From assembly GCA_033675265.1 (NCBI GenBank), contig JAUJYZ010000389.1, positions 1 to 64,000 of the forward strand: 64,000 nt of DNA. Reading direction: 5' to 3'. The position numbers and the translations under genes are program-made. Shown here piece after piece: positions 1-11,062 of the stretch. How positions within the stretch are numbered: the first letter of the stretch is position 1; each line of letters starts with the position of its first letter. The stretch comes from Actinostola sp. cb2023. Taxonomy: Eukaryota; Cnidaria; Anthozoa; Actiniaria; Actinostolidae. The notes under the pieces were generated by a model that saw only the letters and a list, made by a program, of their open reading frames with translations, was not told where the DNA came from and ran no database searches.

Positions 1-443
1 ATTTGAAATTTCTAGTTCCAAGAATCAATTCTTGTGTCCAAGTTTTTCAAAAATGAACAGAACGAATAAAAGTATGGTGATTTTAATGTACTAAATAGTG
101 AGATCAGTTGCTATTGCTTTCCATTGTTTCATTAGTGCTATTTTAGTCATGCAAAATGTTGCTAGGATTTAGTATTTGATTTTGGCGTGTTTATGATTCA
201 ACTGTGGGGCGTGGCGTTGAGCGACAGCACGAAATCAGTCATTGTAACGGTACAGTGTTTCAAGCTCGCAAATATTCGGATCGTTCATTAAATTTGTGCA
301 TACAGAAGAACCACTTTTAAGAGCACGCTGGAATCAGCGAATTAGGCAGCTAGCGTCACACGCGTAGCTCGAGATTGAACGAGTGTGAACTGACTGTAGC
401 TAACAGAGTATCGTAACATTGTAATTTTATTTCAAACTCTTAG

Positions 444-1809
444 AGCATGACATTCCATCTCTTCTAAAGCTCCCCAACGATGTTTCAGGAGGTAAGCTAC
501 TAAATGAATCGATATCAATCTATAGTTTGTCTGGCGTACTGCAGCTCTACGGCGCTAATCGCCATATGGGCTCGCTTCATACGTAGAAGTACTAATCACA
601 ATGCATATTTATACCAGTCTATTGGGTCTTGATTTTCTCTTTGAACCGACCAGTGCATGAACCATGTTTTTCTATTTTATTTTCAGAAGCGAAACGTGGT
701 GGCGGCGATGTTCTCCATCACCTTCACTGCCTCGAGCTGCACAAAGCTGGTTACTGCAAATACGGTCTGATCAAAAACAAGTTTTGCAAGAAAACATGCT
801 GTAAGTAGTCTTATGCCCCTTTTTGACACTGAGGCTTAAACATGTTTTAAAGTATAAATACCAGTAGTATAGTTAAGGACTTGTAAAGTCAGAAGCTCTT
901 ACGTTATAGAAGCAAAATAATTGCTTATTAACTGACCATGTTTAGGAGTTTGTTTTATGTGAATCACTGGAATGCATCACGTGATATTTGGTTTTGTTCA
1001 CAGCCTGCTCTGACGTGTTGGCACAAGGATGCTGTAAAACTTTGAAGAACAAGAACGAGTGTGCAAGTGCCTGGGGAATGAAGTACTGCTATGAGACCTG
1101 CCAGAAGTGCTGTAAGTCTAACGATTCAAGCAATAAATTACATCAGTTCTATACTCGGTTCTCAGGCAAGGGGTGTACACACCATAATTTAGGGTGGGGT
1201 GTGCCACCTGCATCTTTGGATCAAATTAGGAAAATCTCCAGGATGCAGTATTGTAGTTTTTCGTTCAACTTGATTGACAAGAATTTTAGTTCCAGTCGGG
1301 AGAGATGCATGCGAGGTTAGTTGAGATGTTTCGTGTTATTTCTCAATAGTTCTGTGCAATATTGAACCCCTTGGGATGCAAAGTAAAGCCATTCCTGATG
1401 CAAGAATCACCGCTTCCTCGATGTGGGATGGCAACCATGCGCCAGCACAAGGCAGACTTAACTACAAACCCCCTCGTGGCAAAGCAGGTTCATGGTCGTC
1501 AAGACATAACCGAGTCGGTCAGTGGATACAAGTTGATTTGAACCGAGTTTACCAAGGTGGCAGGAATAGCCACACAAGGTCGATCTAATGCCAACCAATG
1601 GGTAAAGCAATATAAACTGCAATACAGCTCGGACGGTAAAACCTTTAACAACTACGAGGGAGGCAAGGTGTTTACAGCAAATAAGGACAGAAACTCAGTT
1701 GTCAAGCATAATCTTTACCACTCCCATCATTGCCAGGTACATCAGGGTGTTACCCCAGGCATGGCAAGGCCACATGTCTCTGAGGATGGAGCTCTATGGA
1801 TGCAAATAA
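444..1809 (+). pseudogene. ShK-like / F5/8C (discoidin) secreted protein, copy 1, partial and frameshifted
   Basis: Exons inferred by comparison with the intact copy at 29024-31028 are 444-491, 687-800, 1004-1111 and 1350-1809. All have AG acceptors, the internal ones have GTAAG donors, and junctions are phase 1. The signal-peptide exon and the first short exon lie left of the window, since base 1 falls in an intron. Exon 687-800 gives a Lys-Arg site followed by a cysteine module; 1004-1111 gives a second ShK-like module ending C-x3-C-x2-C. The last exon is a discoidin domain, but it carries one extra T near 1548 and one extra base near 1721 relative to the intact copy, so the frame is lost twice and the exon is 460 rather than 458 nt. 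The cause is either pseudogenisation or assembly indels. ShK modules occur in channel-blocking peptides and in many non-toxic secreted proteins; no function is proven here. Confidence 0.7.
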
Positions 1810-1974
1810 GGTGCGTATTAAATGCAATGACTGACTGACCGAATGACCGTCTTATTAACTATCCATTCTTTCTACTGATTTATTATTCCTCAGGTCGCTA
1901 ACGGCCAAGTCAGTGCGTGATTCCAAGTAGACATTTCAATACGACTTAATGATTGTAAACAACTTACAAAAACA

Positions 1975-1980
1975 AATAAA
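1975..1980 (+). terminator. Polyadenylation signal of ShK-F5/8C copy 1
   Basis: An AATAAA hexamer lies about 165 bp after the stop codon. The equivalent hexamer follows copy 3 at 31230-31235. Between stop and hexamer, both copies keep a possible 3'UTR intron ending in a TTCCTCAG acceptor. Confidence 0.45.
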
Positions 1981-2164
1981 AGCTTTACATGAAATTAAAT
2001 GTGTCCGTTTATTCTATACCCTGCACAAGGAAGTCAACGAACGAAAATACGATGTGATTGTGTAAAACGACGCCATTGTTTGAATGATGTACATAACAGC
2101 AATATCAATAAAACAATTAGTGTAGAATTAGTGTAGACATCGGCAAGAATATAATCCTGCGTAT

Positions 2165-2311
2165 AGTATTTACCAAATCAGTGGATAGCAATTGTGGCGC
2201 GTTTTCATTGGCTCCCGTAACTCTGAATATACTTTCACTTTTTTGGGACGATTTAAAATGGCGTCTCGTCTCGTTTTGCTACAGCTACAGCTACATTTAA
2301 TTTTTATCCAA

Positions 2312-2328
<17 letters not shown>
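2165..2328. mobile_element. Small foldback/MITE-like element, about 164 bp
   Basis: Imperfect inverted ends of about 23 bp begin AGTATTTACCAAATCAGTGG and finish with the reverse complement at 2305-2328. The same element is present at about 31413-31583 behind copy 3, so it predates the segmental duplication. No coding capacity. Immediately downstream (about 2350-2422) is a separate hairpin built on a TAGTGGTGAATAT arm. Confidence 0.5.
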
Positions 2329-2343
<15 letters not shown>

Positions 2344-2419
2344 TTCAGTGTCGGTGAGTAGTGGTGAATATCTACCTTGCTGCTCGAGGACACGTGGATC
2401 TGTAAATATCCACCACTAC

Positions 2420-3489
2420 TCACCTCCACTTTGGGGAATAATTATTCATTATCCCTCTGCATGGATGCTCTAACCAAACCAACCAGAAGATCATGCAAGA
2501 CGCATGTACTCTGAGTATTTCCGTGCTGTTTTTGATAGAACCAATATATATATAAATTCAGTTTTGTCCCGCGTACTCTAATTAATTAATTAACTGGAAT
2601 GATTTGCCTCTGCCTGCGATCGAATGAAAGAACAAACTGTGGAGAAGACTTCAAGTGCTGCAACTAGCTGATGAAATATTTGGCTTAATTGCTATGAACT
2701 GTGGTTGTGATTTAATTTACGATAGTCAGCTCGGTATGTGCTCTTGGTCACTGTAAAAAAGTTAGCTTCGTAACTTTTCGTTTGCGAAAATTGATAGATT
2801 TTGATAAAAACATAAATTCAAGATAACAATAATAAGTCAATACTTATATTGCGCATTTCACTGCGTACATTGTCTCTATGCGCTTTACAGACCGATGGAG
2901 GACTTTTCGGGCTGCATATGATAGGCGCCCATATGGCAGCCGAGCAGCTTACAACCATGAGAAGTGCTTTAGCAAATATAATTTTAGTCATTAATGTCAG
3001 GAAGAATACGATAGTCTGGAAATTTTTAGCCATCCGGACACAGCCTATCAGGAACCCATGACCCGTTTCCCCAGACCTAACTAACCTTGCCACGTACTAT
3101 CTATTCCAGGGAGAATGAGATTCACCTTTGATCAAATACTACAATTCATTTGCGTGCATAAACAGAAAAAAGAAATTTAGGAAAATCGAATTTAATGATT
3201 GCTTTTTGAAGGAAGGTTACCTACCATTTATATTACCCTAGCCGCCCTAAATTATCAAGGATTTAGAGGGCATAAATCACTCACAATTTCTATGTAGATT
3301 CTAAGAAAACCATTTGTACAGTCAGGAAAACAGAGGGCCGAGGGCTCTTTATAGGATATTTATGCCCGCAAGTGACGTCAATATGAATGCGAATTATGGT
3401 TTATGCAAATAGACCAAATCGGCTAACACAATGTTGTACCCAATTCAGATCTTTTGGGAATACGGTTCTTTGTCTGTTGTATTTCGATT
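2420..3489. other. Non-coding 3' flank shared with copy 3
   Basis: No gene is recognised. The stretch aligns base for base with about 31680-32840 behind copy 3. The CTTACAACC at 2948-2956 is the empty target of the 71-bp element found at 32215-32285. Confidence 0.6.
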
Positions 3490-3494
3490 TCAAT

Positions 3495-3984
3495 CAGGGG
3501 CGGATCCAGGTTTTTGTCAAACAGGGGGTTGTGTTGCGCCGTTGTGTTGTGTGAGCGGCAAAGCCGCGAACTACTAGGGGGGTGTGGGGGCTTCCCCCCC
3601 CAGAAAATTTTGAAATCTACAAGCTCTAAAATGCAAATTTTTAAAGATCTGGAGTTGTTTTATTAACACAACAAAACTCAATTTTCAGTAAAATTTTGAG
3701 TTTATTGGACATCCAACAAAGATGCTTGGAAGAATCTTCTTGGGTGAGTTTACAAGTATGAAGGCTTCACATACGTTTTTGACGCTAAAAATGGCAGGTT
3801 CTTTCTGTTATCAGTCAAACCGGCCTCGAAGTCGAACGGTCGTGTAAAACAGTATGAATGAATTATATTATTCTTACGAGGGAGAGAGCTGAAAGTGCAA
3901 GAGAGACCTACGGACAGAGGTATTAAAAAAATATCCATAGGGGGGGTTGCAACCCCCAGAACCCTCCCCCTGGATCCGCCCCTG
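3495..3984. mobile_element. Non-autonomous TIR transposon, 490 bp, 5-bp target duplication
   Basis: The element begins CAGGGGCGGATCCAGG and ends with its reverse complement-like CCTGGATCCGCCCCTG. TCAAT is duplicated at 3490-3494 and 3985-3989. The paralogous locus keeps a single TCAAT at 32841-32845 with no insert, which fixes both boundaries. It has no transposase. Related internal sequence (a GGGGGCATGCTCCCCC-type motif followed by AGAAAATTTTGAAATCTA) recurs near 39060-39130 and 40620-40690. The superfamily is not assigned. Confidence 0.8.
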
Positions 3985-4534
3985 TCAATAGACCATTGAC
4001 ATGGAAATGTTTGGAACAAAAAGCTCTTATTCCCAAAGGTTTTGAATTGGGGTAAAGAATGTAAACATTGCATTAGCCGAATTGGTCTATTAACTGAATT
4101 TGCAGCAGGTTTACGTTTTCGAACTAAATCTTTCGATATAGTTTACATGTTTAGGCCCATGAAGTTCATTTATGCCCGCTATATTATGTTAATTCAGTGA
4201 AGATGTTCAAAGCAAATTCAACTACAAGGCTGTCATTTGTCATTTGTCGATTAATCGGGAGCGTCCGGTAGTACAAAGTACCAGGAAGTTAAGACTGTCA
4301 GTGTGGCGGGAAAAGTAGAGAGATCTTTTTTCTTATTGGCAGAGATACAGCCGCCTCTTTCAAGTTCAAATTCCAGGCAAAAAAAAAGTATTTCGTTTTG
4401 GGTTTGCTTCATCTAGGGGGTTCGTAGTTATCATTTAGGGGATTCGATTTCAGTTTAGGGGGTTCGGTCGCACCCCACTTCTAGATCCGCCATGTGCAGA
4501 ATCGTTGGATATAAAAAACCTTTGTATTGAGCTT
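3985..4534. other. Intergenic sequence between ShK-F5/8C copy 1 and the ZNF1 leader
   Basis: No coding sequence is recognised. It is shared with 32841-33571, where the paralog carries an extra segment of about 150 bp (around 32970-33120) including an AAT microsatellite. A TATAAAAA string at 4510-4517 could be a TATA element for the zinc-finger gene, but it is not conserved in the third unit. Confidence 0.4.
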
Positions 4535-4688
4535 GGGCTTCCTGTGGTAGAATACCGCGGTGAGCGGGCCTGGGAACGAAGTTGTTATTTCTTCGAGAAG
4601 ACGCTTTGACTCGTGAACTGAACAGCATCAAAACAAACCTTAGCACAACTCTGTCTGTGTACTTGTAGTGCTCATCTCTTGTGTTGTG
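4535..4688 (+). other. Conserved non-coding leader (putative exon 1) of ZNF1
   Basis: This block of about 155 bp is nearly identical at 33572-33724, 49425-49585 and 63922-64000, in each case upstream of a zinc-finger unit. It ends at a strong donor, TTGTG|GTGAGTAG, conserved in the three complete units. A second good donor (GTAAGTATT) lies near 4824. It has no long ORF, so it is read as 5'UTR. No transcript evidence is available. Confidence 0.5.
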
Positions 4689-5050
4689 GTGAGTAGATTG
4701 GATTCATTGTGTGTTTAACATCGTCACGTTTGTGTTGTGATCCACTCAGTGTTTGAATGTGTTCGAGAGATCGACGATAAAAGTGTAGTAAGCTTATGTC
4801 AGATCTATCAAATCTAGATCATGTAAGTATTAAGCTGGTTTTACACAGATTGACGATTGTTTTCAGTAGACATGGAATCTACTGTACTAGTACATGTACT
4901 GAAAAACTACTATCAGCCTTATTTTATATGAAAAGAGAATAGTTGCAAAAGTTGATAGTTTGTGATTTGGGGCTTTGCATCTGTAGGTTATACAGGGTTT
5001 GAAATCTCAAAATACAAATATAGTGATGTCAAGAGAGGCAAGCAGTAGCT

Positions 5051-5254
5051 TATACAAGCATCAAGAGATCCAGACTTTCGGTACGCACGCAATGCATTAT
5101 AAGATTATTACAAAGGAAAAGTGAGCACCAATTCTAGACACAGGGAGCCCAAGCTATGTTTTTGCTCACTTGGTGCTCACTTTTCCTTTGTAATAATCTC
5201 ACAATGCATTGCACACATACCGAAATTCTCACTGGAACTCTTGATTCTTGTATA
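5051..5254. repeat. Foldback element, copy in ZNF1 intron 1
   Basis: Arms of about 80 bp (5051-5130 and 5171-5254) are inverted complements around a 40-bp loop; the innermost 24 bp, ending GTGAGCACCA, pair perfectly. Copies sit at the same place in the other units (34091-34296 and 49971-50170). No coding capacity. Confidence 0.75.
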
Positions 5255-6162
5255 GCGATACTTCATGTGATGTCAGCTTTTAATTGTCATTCATGTGCCA
5301 ACCAGAGATGGATTGGTGTTGAAACAAATGAAAGCAACGTGTGAAAAGTTTTTGTGGAAATGGTTGGCACATTAACATCACAATGTTTATCCTGTGAACA
5401 CAAAACATGAAGAAAAGTGAGAAATTATATATAATTAAACTAAGCCGATTCACGATCAATGACAAAGAGTCGTCAAATTTTCTGAAATATTTGACAACTT
5501 GATGAATGGAGCACAAAGTCAGGTAGCCATTGAAATATCCACAGATTTTGTCGTATTTTTTAATCTTTTCATCGCTTTTCTCAACAAGATTGAAGAATGT
5601 GTAAACACTAGACACTTAATTGGGTTGCCTGCACATGTGCTTATATATAGTGCTATAATTACTGAAATCTTGTAGTTCTATAATAAACTTTTCTCAGTTT
5701 TCATTTCATAATTCCATAGACTTTTTGGCTATTTTAGTTCACAGCACTACTTGAAATATCCTGCCAAAAAGTGTTGTCGAATGTAGTCAACCTGGCCCAT
5801 TTGCTTGAAAGGGAGTGGTTAAATGTACCCTCCCTAGGGGCGTGGAGCTAGGGGTTTTCAATGGGGGAGGGGGGGGGGGGGGGGGGGTCCTACGCTAGTG
5901 TCTTATCAGGCCCATGTATGGTTCGGTGCATGCATCTAGGGGGTACGGGGCATGCCCTTCTAAAAGGGTTTTGAAATCTAGGACCTCTTAATGACATTTC
6001 CTGAAATGTTTTACCTTTCAAGCTAATGTATTAACATACTTACATGTACATGTAAGGTTACTGACTATAGTTTCAGTGTCACGGAAAACTACAGCGCTAT
6101 TTAAATGTAATTTATCGAATTCATGAATAATTCATGAGGGAAATACAATAGAAATCACTACC
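5255..6162. other. ZNF1 intron 1 sequence with poly-G tract
   Basis: Non-coding, shared with the other two units. It contains a near-pure G run of about 20 bp at 5868-5887, which is shorter in unit 3 (about 50712-50723), and several TACATGTACATGTA words. Confidence 0.5.
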
Positions 6163-6640
6163 GTGGAGGACATAGATTTGTAAATCGAAAACAGATTCGT
6201 CCTCATTTGCATTCAACTTTAAGTTGAATTATCTCGGCCAAACTGCTTCCTATAATCACAATTATAGTAAAACATCCAGTTATACATTGTTGGATTCGTA
6301 AAGTAAGATACTGATATTCGCATCCAATCTGTATGGGATTTACAAACTCTCGCTTACGGCTCGAGTTTGTAAATCCCATACAGATTGGCCACTCATATTG
6401 TATATAGTACATGTACAATATAAGCCACCAATCTGTATGGGATTTACTACGGCGAGAGTTCGTAAATCCCATATAGATTAGACGCGAATATTGTATCTGT
6501 CTTATCAAATCCAACGATGTATAAGTGGATGTTTTACTAACTGTAATTTGGATGATAGGAAACAGTTTGGCCGAGAAAATCCAAGTTAAAGTTCAATGCA
6601 ACTGAGGACGATTCTGTATCCGATTTACAGATGTCTGCTA
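6163..6640. repeat. Large palindromic (foldback) element next to the satellite
   Basis: Two arms of about 220 bp are inverted copies centred near 6400. The left arm contains CGGCCAAACTG, TACATTGTTGGATT and TATGGGATTTACAAACTC; the right arm contains the complements in reverse order. ZNF3 keeps the whole palindrome (51014-51473); ZNF2 keeps only the right half (about 34740-34985). In every unit it directly precedes the 41-bp satellite. Confidence 0.75.
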
Positions 6641-6671
6641 GCTTATGATATAGAACTGACTAAGAAAACAT

Positions 6672-8120
6672 TCGTGCTGTATCACTGATACAGACACTGA
6701 TGTTTTATTCATTAGGTCTGTATCACTGATACAGACACTGATGTTTTATTCATTAGGTCTGTATCACTGATACAGACACTGATGTTATATTCATTAGGTC
6801 TGTATCACTGATACAGAGACTGATGTTTTATTCATTAGGTCTGTATCACTGATACAGACACTGATGTTTTATTAGGTTCATTAGGTCTGTATCACTGATA
6901 CAGAAACTGATGTTTTATTCATTAGGTCTGTATCACTGATACAGACTGATGTTTACATGGTCTGTATTGATACATTAGGTCTGGTCTGTATCATCACTGA
7001 TACAGAGACTGATACAGACACTGATGTTTTATTCATTAGGTCTGTATCACTGATACAGACACTGATGATGTTTATATTCATTAGGTCTGTATCACTGATA
7101 CAGACACTGATGTTTTATTCATTCATTAGACACTGATGTTTTATTCATTAGGTCTGTATCACTGATACAGACACTGATGTTTTATTCATTAGGTCTGTAT
7201 CACTGATAGACACTGATGTTTTATTCATTAGGTCTGTATCACTGATACAGATACAGATGTTTTACTGATGTTTTATTCATTAGGTCTGTATCACTGATAC
7301 AGAGACTGATACAGGTCTGTATCACTGATACAGACACTGATGTTATATTCATTAGGTCTGTATCAGATACAGAGACTGATGTTTTATTCATTAGGTCTGT
7401 ATCACTGATACAGACACTGATGTTATATTCATTAGGTCTGTATCACTGATACATGATGTTTTATTAATTAGGTCTGTATCACTGATACAGACACTGATGT
7501 TTTATTCATTAGGTCTGTATCACTGATACAGACACTGATGTTTTATTCATTAGGTCTGTATCACTGATACAGACACTGATGTTATATATTCATTAGGTCT
7601 GTATCACTGATACAGAGACTGATGTTTTATTCATTAGGTCTGTATCACTGATACAGACACTGATGTTATATTCATTAGGTCTGTATCACTGATACAGAGA
7701 CTGATGTTTTATTTTTATTCATTAGGTCTGTATCACTGATACAGAGACTGATGTTTTATTCATTAGGTTATTATGTATTAGGTCTGATCACTGATACAGA
7801 CACAGATGATACTGTGTTTTATTAATTAGGTCTGTATCACTGATACAGACACTGATGTTATATTCATTAGGTCTGTATCACTGATACAGACACTGATGTT
7901 TTATTCATTAGGTCTGTATCACTGATACAGACACTGATGTTATATTCATTAGGTCTGTATCACTGATACAGATACTGATGTTTTATTCATTAGGTCTGTA
8001 TCACTGATACAGATACTGATGTTTTATTAATTAGGTCACTGATACAGACACTGATGTTTGATTCATTAGGTATGTATCACTGATACAGAGACTGATGTTT
8101 TATTCATTAGGTCTGTATCA
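6672..8120. repeat. 41-bp palindromic satellite, block 1
   Basis: A tandem array with period 41. Each monomer is a 21-bp palindrome (GTCTGTATCA, a central C, then TGATACAGAC) plus a 20-bp spacer ACTGATGTTTTATTCATTAG. Common variants change ACAGACAC to ACAGAGAC or ACAGATAC and TTTTAT to TTATAT; some monomers are truncated. It lies in intron 1 of ZNF1. Confidence 0.95.
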
Positions 8121-8125
8121 AAAAA

Positions 8126-8812
8126 CGTATTAGACCTTTTGTTCCTCACAGAACTCTGCAGCTTATCTTTACTTCGCTGATCCAGCCACATTTCGATTAC
8201 TGCAGTGTTGTGTGGGGAAATTGTGGTAAGACCCTGGCCTCTAAATTACAAAAGCTACAAAATCGTGCGGCTCGGGTTTTTTATTCATTCATTCTGTAAC
8301 TTTCTCCAGCTATGACACTAATGCCGATGATCTATTTGAATTGCTCGGTTGGAAAAAACTGGACTGCCAACGCCAAATTCAAAAAGCTGTTATGGTCTAT
8401 AAATCACTTAATGGTCTTGCTCCGGATTACCTTCGCTCAAAATTTGTAGACCGTAGCAGCGTTACAAGCTATTCATTGCGGGACACCGAGTGCAAACTTA
8501 CTGTACCATTTCCTCGCACTAATTATCGAAAAAATAGCTTTAGCTATAATGGGGCTGTTCTTTGGAATGGCCTCCCAAACGAATTACGGCAAGCACAAAC
8601 CCTTAGTAGTTTTCGTGCTGGCTGTAAACGATTTTTTAACTAGTTCACTAAATACACGGCACTCCTGAAAAGCAGGTTATTTTGTTTATTTATAGTATTA
8701 GTTTTTTATATATAATAATTAGATAGATAGAGTGTTTATGTATATAGATATTTACAATTTTATCATATTTCTTTGTAAAATCCTGATGGGTCCACCGTGT
8801 TTAAATAAAGTT
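8126..8812 (+). pseudogene. 3' end of a non-LTR retrotransposon RT ORF, fragment 1
   Basis: The translation contains SLIQPHFDYCSVVWGNCG, then LQKLQNRAARV, then LLGWKKLDCQRQIQ and YKSLNGLAPDYL, the typical C-terminal region following the reverse transcriptase of CR1/Jockey-like elements. The frame is broken near 8278, where a piece of satellite spacer (TTTATTCATTCATTC) sits inside the coding sequence. The ORF resumes to a stop at 8641-8643 and is followed by a 3'UTR with TTTAAATAAAG. It is 5'-truncated: no endonuclease or RT catalytic motifs are present. Confidence 0.8.
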
Positions 8813-8839
8813 ATATTATTATTATTATTATTATTATTA

Positions 8840-8921
<82 letters not shown>
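8813..8921. repeat. (ATT)n microsatellite tail
   Basis: Uninterrupted ATT repeats of about 108 bp start right after the AATAAAGTTAT of the retrotransposon fragment. They are best read as its tandem-repeat 3' tail. The satellite resumes directly after it. Confidence 0.85.
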
Positions 8922-10432
8922 CACTGATACAGAGACTGATGTTTTATTCATTAGGTCTGTATCACTGATACAGAGACTGATGTTTTATTCATTAGGTATG
9001 TATCAGTGATACAGACACTGATGTTTTATTCATTAGGTCTGTATCACTGATACAGAGACTGATGTTTTATTCATTAGGTATGTATCACTGATACAGACAC
9101 TGATGTTTTATTCATTAGGTATGTATCACTGCAGATACAGAGACTGATGTTTTATTCATTAGGTCTGTATCACTGATACAGAGACTGATGTTTTATTCAT
9201 TAGGTATGTATCACTGATACAGAGACTGATGTTTTATTCATTAGGTCTGTATCACTGATACAGAGACTGATATTTTATTCATTAGGTCTGTATCACTGAT
9301 ACAGAGACTGATGTTTTATTCATTAGGTCTGTATCACTGATACAGAGACTGATGTTTTATTCATTAGGTCTGTATCACTGATACAGAGACTGATGTTTTA
9401 TTCATTAGGTCTGTATCACTGATACAGAGACTGATGTTTTATTCGTTAGGTATGTATCACTGATACAGAGACTGATGTTTTATTCATTAGGTATGTATCA
9501 CTGATACAGAGACTGATGTTTTATTCATTAGGTATGTATCACTGATACAGAGACTGATGTTTTATTCATTAGGTATGTATCAGTGATACAGACACTGATG
9601 TTTTATTCATTAGGTCTGTATTACTGATACAGATACTGATGTTTTTTATCATTAGGTCTGTATCACTGATACAGATAATGATGTTTTATTCATTAGGTCT
9701 ATCACTGATACAGACACTGATGTTTTATTCATTAGGTCTGTATCACTGATACAGAGACTGATGTTTTATTCATTAGGTCTGTATCACTGATACAGACACT
9801 GATGTTATATTCATTAGGTCTGTATCACTGATACAGAGACTGATGTTTTATTCATTAGGTCTGTCTGTATCACTGATACAGACACTGATGTTTTATTTAG
9901 GTCTGTATCACTATACAGACACTGATGTTTTATTCATTAGGTCTATCACTGATACAGACACTGATGTTTTATTCATTAGGTCTGTATCACTGATACAGAT
10001 ACTGATGTTTTATTAATTAGGTCTGTATCACTGATACAGACACTGATGTTATATTCATTAGGTCTGTATCACTGATACAGAGACTGATGTTTTATTCATT
10101 AGGTCTGTATCACTGATACAGAGACTGATGTTTTATTCATTAGGTATGTATCACTGATACAGACACTGATGTTATATTCATTAGGTATGTATCACTGATA
10201 CAGAGACTGATGTTTTGATTCATTATCATGTCTGTATCACTGATACAGATACTGATGTTTTATTCATTAGGTCTGTATCACTGATACAGATACAGATGAT
10301 GTTTTATTCATTAGGTCTATCACTGATACAGAGGTCACTGATGTTTTATTCATTAGGTCTGTATCACTGATACAGATACTGATGTTTTATTCATTAGGTC
10401 TGTATCAAAAAGACTGATGTTTTATTCATTAG
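8922..10432. repeat. 41-bp palindromic satellite, block 2
   Basis: Same monomer as block 1, about 36 units, rich in the ACAGAGAC variant and in GGTATGTATC starts. A few monomers carry the central G instead of C (TATCAGTGATA). Confidence 0.95.
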
Positions 10433-11062
10433 GTATTAGACCTTTTGTTCCTCACAGAACTCTGCAGCTTATCTTTACTTCGCTGATCCAGCCACATTTC
10501 GATTACTGCAGTGTTGTATGGGGAAATTGTGGTAAGACCCTGGCCTCTAAATTACAAAAGCTACAAAATCGTGCGGCTCGGGTTTTAACTTTCTCCAGCT
10601 ATGACACTAATGCCGATGATCTATTTGAATTGCTCGGTTGGAAAAAACTGGACTGCCAACGCCAAATTCAAAAAGCTGTTATGGTCTATAAATCACTTAA
10701 TGGTCTTGCTCCGGATTACCTTCGCTCAAAATTTGTAGACCGTAGCAGCGTTACAAGCTATTCATTGCGGGACACCGAGTGCAAACTTACTATACCATTT
10801 CCTCGCACTAATTATCGAAAAAATATAGCTTTAGCTATAATGGGGCTGTTCTTTGGAATGGCCTCCCAAACGAATTACGGCAAGCACAAACCCTTAGTAG
10901 TTTTCGTGCTGGCTGTAAACGATTTTTTAACTAGTTCACTAAATACACGGCAATCCTGAAAAGCAGGTTATTTTGTTTATTTATAGTATTAGTTTTTTAT
11001 ATATAATAATTAGATAGATAGAGTGTTTTATGTATATAGATATTTACAATTTTTTATCATAT
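10433..11062 (+). pseudogene. 3' end of the same non-LTR retrotransposon, fragment 2
   Basis: Almost identical to fragment 1, and its left junction is also the word GTATCAAAAA. Here the central coding part is not interrupted, but two extra bases near 10825 (AAAAAATATAGC versus AAAAAATAGC) shift the frame after RTNYRKN. The ATT tail is missing and replaced by a patchwork of ATT and satellite words. It is therefore an amplified copy of the first insertion rather than an independent one. Confidence 0.75.

Noticed and set aside
2818..3093. Antisense ORF of 91 aa in the flank of copy 1
   Set aside because: The paralogous flank at 32100-32420 breaks it; no domain.
6672..8120. Similarity of the palindrome to bacterial tet operators (shared TATCA-TGATA core)
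   Set aside because: Only the short symmetric core matches; outer bases differ and the context is eukaryotic. It is not a vector contaminant.
8732..8968. Poly-Leu ORF
   Set aside because: Translation of the ATT tail of the retrotransposon fragment.
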